Below, piece by piece: positions 38,661 to 45,121 of a DNA stretch of 45,121 nucleotides (its first letter is position 1; the number at the start of each line of letters is the position of its first letter). The notes beneath the pieces were generated by a model that had not been told where the DNA came from, ran no database searches, and worked only from the letters and a program-made list of their open reading frames with translations. This stretch comes from Clostridia bacterium (GTDB lineage Bacteria; Bacillota; Clostridia; Oscillospirales; Acutalibacteraceae): contig CAAGBN010000067.1 in the NCBI GenBank assembly GCA_900768075.1, positions 1 through 45,121 of the forward strand. The letters run 5' to 3'. Made by a program: the position numbers and the translations under genes.

Positions 38661-39533
38661 ATTGTTCCTCAGCTCTGCTAAAAGCTTCTGCATATCCTCA
38701 GGCATTTCAGCCTGACACTCTATAACCTCATCACTTATGGGATGCCTGAACTTAACCCAACCGCAATGAAGAGCCTGATGACTGAGCCTCTCATCCACCT
38801 CACCGTACATAGTGTCACCATAAAGCGGTGTCCCCATAGATGCAAAATGCACCCTTATCTGATGTGTTCTGCCCGTCTCAAGTCTGACTCGCACAACCGT
38901 ATAATTTTCCCCCACCTCAACAGGCTCGTAGTGAGTAACAGCATAGTCGCCTCGCTCGTCAACAGTGCGATATGTCTTGATAGGGTCGGGTCGGTAAATG
39001 GGCTTATCAATGGTACCACCCTCTTTATAGACCCCTCTGACAATGGCAAGGTACTCTTTATCAAACTTGCCCGATAATCTTGCCGCAGAATGAGCATTAA
39101 GGGCGCAAATAACCAGTCCTGAGGTTCCCTTGTCTAATCTGCCTACCGCACGGAAAGTGGCGCTTTTGCCTCTTTTTAAGAGATATCCTGCCACTGCATT
39201 TGCAAGGGTATCACCCTGATGATTATGGCTTTCGTGCATAGCCAATGTGGGTGGCTTATTTATCAGCATCACATCGTCATCCTCATAGACAATATCCAAT
39301 GGATAATCAATAGGAATCGGCGCTGTCTCATCGTCGGGGATATTAAGGGTAATCACATCACCCGTGTGAATTATGTCGATAGTCCTGCCCTGCTTGTCAC
39401 CGAGCATTATACCGTCGGGTATTCGCTTAAGGGTACGCATAAGGCGGGTGGAAATTTTCACATAGCCTCTTAAAAAGTTATAGACCTTCTTTCCGTCGAA
39501 GCTTTCTGTTACGGTAAATTCAATTTGTCTCAA
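38658..39533 (-). CDS. RluA/RluD-family pseudouridine synthase
   Basis: A 291-residue RNA-modifying enzyme. The N-terminus (KVYNFLRGYVKISTRLMRTLKRIPDGIMLGDKQ) is an S4-like RNA-binding fold. The catalytic Asp is in FRAVGRLDKGTSGLVICALN at about residue 134-140, followed by the RluA-type ARLSGKFDKEYLAIV segment and ETGRTHQIRVHFASMGTPLYGDTMYG. It turns uridines of rRNA or tRNA into pseudouridine; the exact site cannot be told. It begins 11 bases after pncB, so one operon. Confidence 0.92.
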   Translation of the reverse strand: MRQIEFTVTESFDGKKVYNFLRGYVKISTRLMRTLKRIPDGIMLGDKQGRTIDIIHTGDVITLNIPDDETAPIPIDYPLDIVYEDDDVMLINKPPTLAMHESHNHQGDTLANAVAGYLLKRGKSATFRAVGRLDKGTSGLVICALNAHSAARLSGKFDKEYLAIVRGVYKEGGTIDKPIYRPDPIKTYRTVDERGDYAVTHYEPVEVGENYTVVRVRLETGRTHQIRVHFASMGTPLYGDTMYGEVDERLSHQALHCGWVKFRHPISDEVIECQAEMPEDMQKLLAELRNN

Positions 39534-39544
39534 TTATTTTTACC

Positions 39545-41005
39545 TCAATGTGTTTTTCTTGAGTATTCGTCAAGAAGTCTGTTCTTTTCCTCCCAGAGCT
39601 TTTCTGAAAGGTCAACATAATATGTGTGAGGATTCTCGAAACGCTTAACTTCGTCCCAGAGTGTATTATTCACCTGGTCATCGCAATATTTCTTGATATC
39701 CTTGATATCGGGGCAGTCATAACAGCACTGACCCTTATCGAAAATCTTAACAAGCAAGGGCTTTGCTGTATAGTTTTCCACAAGCTTTCTCTTCCATGTG
39801 TAATTGGGGTCGAAAAGCTCATAAGGCTTGCTGTCGTCAATTTCTTCATCGATAAGTGTAATTACGTCGGCAATAGCCTTGCCTGATTTATTATCAAAGA
39901 GTCTGTATACCTTTTTAGCGCAGGGAGTTGTAATCTTCTGCACGTTTTCGCTTAATTTGATACGGGGTACAGGTACACCGTTTTCTTCAACGGCTACTAT
40001 CTTATATACACCGCCGAAAACAGGATTTGAAGCCGCAGTGATAAGTCTTTCACCTACACCGAAGGAGTCAACCTGTGCGCCCTGAAGAATCATATCTCTG
40101 ATGATATTTTCATCAAGGGAATTGCTGGCAACAATCTTTACATCCTCGAAGCCTGCTTCATCAAGCATTTTTCTTGCCTTCTTTGAAAGGTAGGTAATGT
40201 CACCGCTGTCTATTCTGATACCCTTGGGTCTGAAGCCTCTGGGAAGCACCTCTTCATTAAAGGCTCTGATTGCGTTGGGGATGCCTGATTTGAGTACATT
40301 ATATGTGTCAACAAGAAGAGTACAGTTGTCAGGATACTGACGTGCATAAGCCTTGAAAGCCTCAAGCTCGTCACCAAAAAGCTGAATCCAGGAGTGAGCC
40401 ATTGTACCAACAGCAGGCACACCGAAATCTCTCTCATCTATTGTGCAGGCTGTGGCATCGCAGCCACCGATATATGCAGCTCTCGCACCGTAAACAGCAC
40501 CGTCATAGCCCTGAGCACGTCTTGAGCCGAATTCCATAATCACTCTGTTACCTGCAGCTCTTTTGATTCTGTTAGCCTTGGTTGCAATAAGGCTCTGGTG
40601 GTTGATTGTCAGAAGCACCATAGTTTCAATAAGCTGAGCCTGTATAACAGGACCTTTAACCACAATAATAGGCTCACCGGGGAATATGGGTGTACCCTCA
40701 GGGATTGCCCAGACATCACACTCAAACTTAAAATCTCTGAGATAGTCAATGAAGTCCTCATTGAAGCCCTTTCTTCTGAAAAGCTCCAGATCCTTCTGAG
40801 TAAACTTCAGGTGCTTGAGATAGTCCACCAGCTGACGAAGACCTGCCATAATTGCAAAGCCTCCGTTATCGGGCACTCGTCTGAAAAACATATCAAAATA
40901 AACAACAGTATCTTTCATACCGTTGGTAAAATAACCGTTAGCCATTGAAAGCTCATAAAAATCTGTGAGCATTGTCAGGTTTCTTTCCTGCATTGTGTTA
41001 CCCAT
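39545..41005 (-). CDS. pncB: Nicotinate phosphoribosyltransferase
   Basis: A 486-residue enzyme salvaging nicotinic acid into nicotinate mononucleotide for NAD synthesis. The start ERNLTMLTDFYELSMANGYFTNGM, the central INHQSLIATKANRIKRAAG followed by FGSRRAQGYDGAVYGARAAYIGGCDATA, and GIRIDSGDITYLSKKAR belong to the family, with the acceptor-His region around VPAVGTMAHSWIQLF. Typical length of the larger bacterial form. Ribosome site AAAGG 11 bases upstream. Cotranscribed with the pseudouridine synthase. Confidence 0.95.
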   Translation of the reverse strand: MGNTMQERNLTMLTDFYELSMANGYFTNGMKDTVVYFDMFFRRVPDNGGFAIMAGLRQLVDYLKHLKFTQKDLELFRRKGFNEDFIDYLRDFKFECDVWAIPEGTPIFPGEPIIVVKGPVIQAQLIETMVLLTINHQSLIATKANRIKRAAGNRVIMEFGSRRAQGYDGAVYGARAAYIGGCDATACTIDERDFGVPAVGTMAHSWIQLFGDELEAFKAYARQYPDNCTLLVDTYNVLKSGIPNAIRAFNEEVLPRGFRPKGIRIDSGDITYLSKKARKMLDEAGFEDVKIVASNSLDENIIRDMILQGAQVDSFGVGERLITAASNPVFGGVYKIVAVEENGVPVPRIKLSENVQKITTPCAKKVYRLFDNKSGKAIADVITLIDEEIDDSKPYELFDPNYTWKRKLVENYTAKPLLVKIFDKGQCCYDCPDIKDIKKYCDDQVNNTLWDEVKRFENPHTYYVDLSEKLWEEKNRLLDEYSRKTH

Positions 41006-41309
41006 AATTTACACAGCCTTTCTTTTTGCATCTCACTATCAAGACGCATACTATTTACATTATACTACTTTTTTTCACAATTTTAAAGTACCTTTTTAAT
41101 TTTTTAAAAGCATAAAAATCGACGAATTGTGATGTTTTTATAAGAAAATATTAAATATTCACCAAGAGATTTCCTATTGGGAATTATCTTTGTATAAAGT
41201 GTTTCCTTAACTTCCCTTGACAAGAATATAAGGGTATGTTATCATTTAATAAGTTCAAACCTCATTTGTTTTCGCTGAGGTTTTATAATTATATTGAAGG
41301 TGAGAATTA
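41006..41309. other. AT-rich spacer with divergent promoters
   Basis: No gene seen. Holds the promoter at 41217-41245 for the small XRE gene; a minus-strand promoter for pncB was not pinned down. Confidence 0.5.
41217..41245 (+). promoter_or_regulatory. Promoter of the small XRE gene
   Basis: TTGACA (41217-41222) and TATCAT (41240-41245), spacer 17, with a TGT extended -10 element directly before the -10. Confidence 0.7.
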
Positions 41310-41558
41310 ATGCGAATCAGAAAACAACCCCTCGGTGACCGCAACATTGTCGGTGCAAAAATTGAGGCAAAAAGAAAAGAATTAGGAATTAAGCAAATCG
41401 ACTTGCTCACACAGCTTCAGATCAAGGGTGTTGAGCTTACAGCTTCAGGTCTTTCCAAGCTTGAAGGTCAGATCAGAAGTGTAAACGACTATGAGCTCGT
41501 TGCTATCGCAGATGTACTTGGTGTATCTCTCAACTGGCTTGTTGGCAGAGAAGACTAA
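41310..41558 (+). CDS. Small XRE-family helix-turn-helix protein
   Basis: An 82-residue single-domain regulator: IVGAKIEAKRKELGIKQIDLLTQLQIKGVELTASGLSKLEGQIRSVNDYELVAIADVLGVSLNWLVGRED. The helix-turn-helix is at about residues 25-50 and the protein ends right after the usual domain, with no sensor part. Own strong promoter and terminator, and no toxin or other partner beside it. It may be a repressor of a distant operon or an autoregulator; no operator dyad was found near the promoter. Confidence 0.88.
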   Translation: MRIRKQPLGDRNIVGAKIEAKRKELGIKQIDLLTQLQIKGVELTASGLSKLEGQIRSVNDYELVAIADVLGVSLNWLVGRED

Positions 41559-41569
41559 TCAGATTCTTA

Positions 41570-41600
41570 ACGTCACTCTTAATCGGGTGACGTTTTTTTG
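41570..41600 (+). terminator. Terminator of the small XRE gene
   Basis: AACGTCAC-tcttaatcgg-GTGACGTT followed by TTTTT. Confidence 0.85.
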
Positions 41601-41605
41601 TTATA

Positions 41606-41638
41606 AAAAAGCAGAGGGTATCACCCTCTGTTTTTATT
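41606..41638 (-). terminator. Terminator of the GH20 operon
   Basis: On the minus strand ACAGAGGGT-gat-ACCCTCTGC followed by TTTTTT, overlapping the last codons of the second GH20 gene. It faces the terminator at 41570-41600. Confidence 0.75.
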
Positions 41639-43250
41639 TCAGTCCGCCCTGTATCTCCTGAAGTCTGAACTCGCTGTCTTTATCGTCGTGGCTGAAGCCG
41701 TATCTCTTGCTGAGAATTGTTTTTCTCAGCTTTGCTTTCTGCATTGTGATATCATCACTGCCGTAGAAAATGCCGAGTGCATCCATAATTTTTTTCTGAC
41801 TTTCCAGACGCTTTACAAAGCTGCCGTAATCCTTGACGCTTTCATCTGACCAGGCAGTTTCCGCGAGAGCGAGACCTCTGTTGAAAATCTTGAAGAAAAG
41901 TGCTTTTTCCGTTCTTGTCCACTCTGTCCAGTTTTCACCCTCAACACCGAGGACACTGTTTTTGTATTCTTCGGACACTCCTGAATCTTTATAAGTAAAG
42001 TTATAGGTACCCTTAGGTGTGCAGTAGCTGTAAAGCATATCGAAGTAGAAATACTTATGATTTGAAAGGATTACCTTGCCGCCATTTTCTATATGCTTAT
42101 TTACGTTTTTATCAGAGCCCGGAGTCCAGTACTGAGCAACGATATCACTGTCAACATCACTTGCAAGCACCTCGTTCCAGCCGATCATTGTCTTGCCCTT
42201 AGCCTTAAGACAGGCATTGATTCTGTTGGTAAACCAGCCCTGTAAATCCGTTTCATTTTTAAGATTTTCTTTTCTGATTCTCTCCTGACAGGCAGGGCAT
42301 TTTTTCCATTCATCTGTGGGTGCTTCGTCACCGCCTACATGGAAATATTCAAATGGGAATAAGTCTGCAAGCTCACCGATAACATCTGTAGCAAAATCTA
42401 TTACCTTATCTTTTCCGAGGCAAAGGGGTCTGTTGCAATTTTTGAGTCCCTGATGCTCTGCAAGCTTCCAGCCGCAGAAATCGAATACCTGCCAGGGTAT
42501 CTCACGGCAAGCAAGATAATTATAAGCTGCAATAGCCGCCGCACAGTGAGCAGGGAAGTCTATTTCAGGCACAATCTCTATGCATCTTTTCTTTGCATAG
42601 GCAATAATCTCTTTGATATCCTCCTGAGTGTAATGACCCTCGTGAGGTGTGGGGTCTTTATCAAGACTGCCCCAGGAATGAAGCTGTGTGCCGGTTCTCT
42701 TACTGCCGATTTCTATAAGCAGAGGATATTTCTTAACTTCCACTCTCCAGCCCTGATCATCTGTGAGATGCCAGTGGAATCTGTTGAGCTTATAAAGTGA
42801 CATAAAATCGAGAAGCTTTTTTACAGTACTCTTGCCGAAGAAGTTTCGGCTTTCGTCAAGATGTAAGCCTCGCCACTCATATAAGGGCTTATCATCCTTT
42901 ATTTCAAGGCAGGAGGCTGTAAGAATCTGATTGTCTTCTATATCTGTTCTGTAAAGCTGTCGGAGGGTTGTAAGAGCATAGAAAGCTCCCTCATAAGCTG
43001 ATGCGTAAACCTTAACACCGTTTTCTGTAACACTCAGACTGTAGGCATTTTTCTGAGCTTTGCCGTCATAGACAAAGCTGATATCAACGTTTTCCTCCGG
43101 CTCTGCCGTTTTGATTTTAAGTATCTCGGGCACTATGTCCTTTATGCACTCGAGCTCAGTGTCAAACAATACGGTTACTGCTTCTCTGTCTATTGAATAA
43201 CCGCCCTTGAACTGCTTGTATTTTTCAGGCATAGGTATAAGGTTAATCAT
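41634..43250 (-). CDS. GH20 beta-N-acetylhexosaminidase (downstream copy)
   Basis: A 538-residue glycosidase releasing terminal N-acetylglucosamine or galactosamine. The TIM-barrel signatures are WRGLHLDESRNFFGKSTVKKLLDFMSLYKLNRFHWHLTDDQGWRVEVKKYP and the substrate-assisted catalytic pair in YFHVGGDEAPTDEW (Asp and Glu about 308-309). The N-terminal ~110 residues form the usual alpha/beta GH20b domain. No signal peptide, so acts inside the cell on imported sugars. The start ATG follows the upstream GH20 stop by two bases, indicating translational coupling. Confidence 0.94.
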   Translation of the reverse strand: MINLIPMPEKYKQFKGGYSIDREAVTVLFDTELECIKDIVPEILKIKTAEPEENVDISFVYDGKAQKNAYSLSVTENGVKVYASAYEGAFYALTTLRQLYRTDIEDNQILTASCLEIKDDKPLYEWRGLHLDESRNFFGKSTVKKLLDFMSLYKLNRFHWHLTDDQGWRVEVKKYPLLIEIGSKRTGTQLHSWGSLDKDPTPHEGHYTQEDIKEIIAYAKKRCIEIVPEIDFPAHCAAAIAAYNYLACREIPWQVFDFCGWKLAEHQGLKNCNRPLCLGKDKVIDFATDVIGELADLFPFEYFHVGGDEAPTDEWKKCPACQERIRKENLKNETDLQGWFTNRINACLKAKGKTMIGWNEVLASDVDSDIVAQYWTPGSDKNVNKHIENGGKVILSNHKYFYFDMLYSYCTPKGTYNFTYKDSGVSEEYKNSVLGVEGENWTEWTRTEKALFFKIFNRGLALAETAWSDESVKDYGSFVKRLESQKKIMDALGIFYGSDDITMQKAKLRKTILSKRYGFSHDDKDSEFRLQEIQGGLK

Positions 43251-43252
43251 AA

Positions 43253-44836
43253 TTATTTCTCCTTTTTGCCGTATTTGCGCTCAAGTGCAGCATTGTCAAT
43301 AAGGTTGTGAAGACCCTGCCAATAGAGCTTTCTTCTCTCCCACCAGACAAGGTTGCCCACCTTTCTTACAATACCGGGATTTGCCTGTCTGAGAGTAGCT
43401 GTATCAATACCGTAAGCCTCAAGGATACTGTAATAAGAATCAAGCTTTGAAAGGAATTTGTCATAGCTTTTGTTTTCCTTGGGAGACCAGGCTGTCTCTG
43501 CAAATGCACCGAGTCTGGGATATGTGCAGTAGCCTGCCTTTTTCATTGTAGGCACAAATTCTGCCCAAAGGCAAGCCTCAACACCCTTGACAAGATGCTT
43601 GTTTTCTTCTTTGATGCCCTCATAAAGGGGCTCAAAATCATATGTATCCTTAAGATTGATATGTGCATAGGGCAAATCAAGATAATAAGCGCTGATATTT
43701 GACATAATGAAGGGTCTGCCTGAATTGATTTCACCGACAATATCCTCTTTTTTCATATCGCCGTTCCAGAACTGCCATACAACGTCCTTTTTCACCATAT
43801 AATCCTTGACTGTATCATTCCACATAACAACCTCTACACCCTTATTTTTAAGGTAAGAAGCCATCCTGTCAAGGAAGTATGTATGAAGTGAGCCTTCGTC
43901 CTTAAGTCCCTCGTCCTTGATTCTCTGCTGACAGTGAGGACAGATTTTCCAACGGGTTGTGGGTACCTCATCGCCGCCAAGGTGGAATACGCCGTCTGTA
44001 AAGGTTTCAAGAAGCTCATCAATTACTGTCTGCATAAACTCGAAGGTACTTTCCTTACCGATGCAAAGTACATCGTGCTTGACGCCCCAATGAGTAGCAA
44101 CAGAGAGCTTTCTGTCAAAGCAGGAAAGCTCAGGATAAGCCGCAATCATAGCCACAGCGTGACCCGGGGTGTCAATTTCGGGAATAACCTTGATGCAAAG
44201 ATTATGAGCATAGGCTACAATCTCTTTCATATCATCAACGGTATAATAGCCCTCGTGCTTTCTTGAGTTGAAGTTGGTGTGACTTCTGTATGAGCCGATT
44301 TCCGTCAGCAGAAGCTTATCAAGAATCTGCGCTCTGAAGCCCTGGTCCTCGCTTAAGTGCCAATGGAAGGTATTAAGCTTATGAAGAGCCATCATTTCAA
44401 GGAAAACCTTGACAGCCTCAACTGTGAAGAAGTATCTTCCGCAGTCGAGCATAAAGCCTCTGTAAGAAAATCTCGGATAGTCTTCTATATTGATTTCGGG
44501 TAGTTTGAGCTCACCCTGGAAAAGAAGCTGTTTAAGGGACTGCACACCGTAGAGTACACCTGCTTCATCCTTACCGCAGATAACGGCAGAGTCCTTTGTG
44601 ACTTCAAGGGTATATCCTTCTGCATTTTCTATACTGTCATCGATTTTAAGTGTTATTTTTTCTCTGCCTGTACCGACGAGCTCCATAGAAAATGAATCGC
44701 TTAAAAATTTTACGAGTGCATCGTAGCCTTTTTTTGCACCTTCGTCATATTCCACCTCGCAGAGTCTAGTGAGGGTGAATACTGTTTCGTTTCCTACGGA
44801 CATTTTAAGTGGTTCGGGTATAATACTATACTTCAT
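43253..44836 (-). CDS. GH20 beta-N-acetylhexosaminidase (upstream copy)
   Basis: A 527-residue paralog of the neighbour with the same domain plan: GH20b domain in the first ~110 residues, YRGFMLDCGRYFFTVEAVKVFLEMMALHKLNTFHWHLSEDQGFR, and catalytic pair FHLGGDEVPTTRW (Asp and Glu about 289-290). Only moderately similar to its partner, so probably different linkage or chain preference. Cytoplasmic by lack of a signal. I start at ATG 44836, after GGAGGTG at 6 bases; an upstream in-frame ATG at 44884 has no ribosome site. Cloverleaf copy C lies about 95 bases upstream of this start. Confidence 0.94.
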   Translation of the reverse strand: MKYSIIPEPLKMSVGNETVFTLTRLCEVEYDEGAKKGYDALVKFLSDSFSMELVGTGREKITLKIDDSIENAEGYTLEVTKDSAVICGKDEAGVLYGVQSLKQLLFQGELKLPEINIEDYPRFSYRGFMLDCGRYFFTVEAVKVFLEMMALHKLNTFHWHLSEDQGFRAQILDKLLLTEIGSYRSHTNFNSRKHEGYYTVDDMKEIVAYAHNLCIKVIPEIDTPGHAVAMIAAYPELSCFDRKLSVATHWGVKHDVLCIGKESTFEFMQTVIDELLETFTDGVFHLGGDEVPTTRWKICPHCQQRIKDEGLKDEGSLHTYFLDRMASYLKNKGVEVVMWNDTVKDYMVKKDVVWQFWNGDMKKEDIVGEINSGRPFIMSNISAYYLDLPYAHINLKDTYDFEPLYEGIKEENKHLVKGVEACLWAEFVPTMKKAGYCTYPRLGAFAETAWSPKENKSYDKFLSKLDSYYSILEAYGIDTATLRQANPGIVRKVGNLVWWERRKLYWQGLHNLIDNAALERKYGKKEK

Positions 44837-44929
44837 ATTTTCACCTCCGTGAATATTTACAGTGTTATTATACAACAGCGACATAAAATTTACAAGTAGA
44901 AATCAATCCACCACAGACAGTTTGTGCAG

Positions 44930-45008
44930 GCGGCTCCACGAAATCGCAAAGCGATTTCCGAGGATGCGAAGCAGCCTCGAGCCAAGCGAGGCTTGGCAGT
45001 GGAGCCGC
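44930..45008. repeat. Cloverleaf repeat, copy C
   Basis: Closing stem GCGGCTCCAC (44930-44939) / GTGGAGCCGC (44999-45008), itself inside a longer stem GTTTGTGCAGG (44920-44930) / CCTGCACAAAC (45018-45028). Arm 1 GAAATCGC-aaa-GCGATTTC (44940-44958), arm 2 CGAGG(a)TGC-gaa-GCA(g)CCTCG (44959-44979), arm 3 GCCAAGC-gag-GCTTGGC (44981-44997). Arms 2 and 3 differ fully in sequence from copies A and B but still pair. Confidence 0.9.
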
Positions 45009-45050
45009 AACCACCCTCCTGCACAAACTAAAAGTCAGCGTCAGAAACCT

Positions 45051-45075
45051 TAGCAGGCGATGCGCCTGCCCTACA
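45051..45075. repeat. Short palindrome GCAGGCG-atg-CGCCTGC
   Basis: A three-base-loop hairpin at about 45053-45069, near the window end, in the sequence following cloverleaf copy C; the following bases reach AAATCAGCGGC at 45111-45121, which also follows copy A. Confidence 0.5.
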
Positions 45076-45121
45076 TCTCACCCACACTGAGAAAACTAAC
45101 TAAAACACACAAATCAGCGGC

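Noticed and set aside
41217..41600. Toxin-antitoxin pair at the small XRE gene
   Set aside because: There is a promoter, a single regulator and a terminator, with no second small gene on either strand beside it.

Overview
The window looks like a chromosomal stretch from an uncultured or gut-type Clostridia bacterium (Oscillospiraceae/Ruminococcaceae-like). This is inferred from strong AGGAGG ribosome sites, frequent TTG starts, TTGACA/TATAAT promoters with 17-base spacers, a heterodimeric ABC exporter, a stand-alone GPH-type sugar transporter style and carbohydrate enzymes (GH127, GH20). I see no prophage, CRISPR array, rRNA or tRNA.

Layout. 1-1.1 kb: a PrsA/SurA-like lipoprotein. 1.2-2.4 kb: the rpsF-ssb-rpsR ribosomal/replication operon with promoter and terminator. 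2.35-3.0 kb: a gene-free, repeat-packed spacer. 3.0-6.5 kb (minus): icd, a variant GDPD, and a tight ydcF-like / SecB-like / DUF1292 cluster. 6.6-8.4 kb: glmS. 8.7-11.3 kb: a DivIVA-like coiled-coil protein followed by a large acidic protein with a signal-peptidase-like external domain. 11.5-12.5 kb: a diacylglycerol-kinase family enzyme. 12.5-12.75 kb: a complete 34-codon gene with its own promoter, ribosome site and terminator. 12.8-15.5 kb (minus): a secreted Cys-containing surface protein and a membrane-anchored protein. 15.6-22.8 kb (minus): ABC exporter pair, M16 protease, proB, proA. 22.9-24.8 kb: GH127. 24.85-25.3 kb: a possible IS200/IS605-like remnant. 25.4-27.4 kb (minus): alpha/beta hydrolase and a TQAP-repeat surface protein. 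27.7-29.5 kb: CopZ-like protein and a GPH sugar transporter. 29.9-31.8 kb: an XRE regulator facing a thioredoxin reductase-like protein. 32.0-35.6 kb: hydrolase, membrane-tethered Mur ligase, Ddl. 36.0-38.4 kb: a GPH-like transporter with a ~310-residue cytoplasmic helical tail. 38.7-41.0 kb (minus): pncB and rluD. 41.3 kb: a small XRE regulator. 41.6-44.8 kb (minus): two GH20 hexosaminidases.

The most unusual signal is in the spacers rather than in the genes. Three repeat families keep their base pairing while their arm sequences change. (i) A cloverleaf-shaped repeat (2401-2478, 8432-8514, 44930-45008) has one closing stem and three short hairpin arms. (ii) A palindromic repeat starts at or just after stop codons, always in the sense direction of the gene it follows (icd, DUF1292, rluD, ddl). 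(iii) A second repeat behaves the same way (M16, hydrolase, trxB, GPH transporter). Single members of (ii) and (iii) are split by further structured inserts, so the repeats are nested. Together they look like mobile or 3'-end-associated RNA/DNA elements. I cannot tell from one window whether the families are already catalogued.
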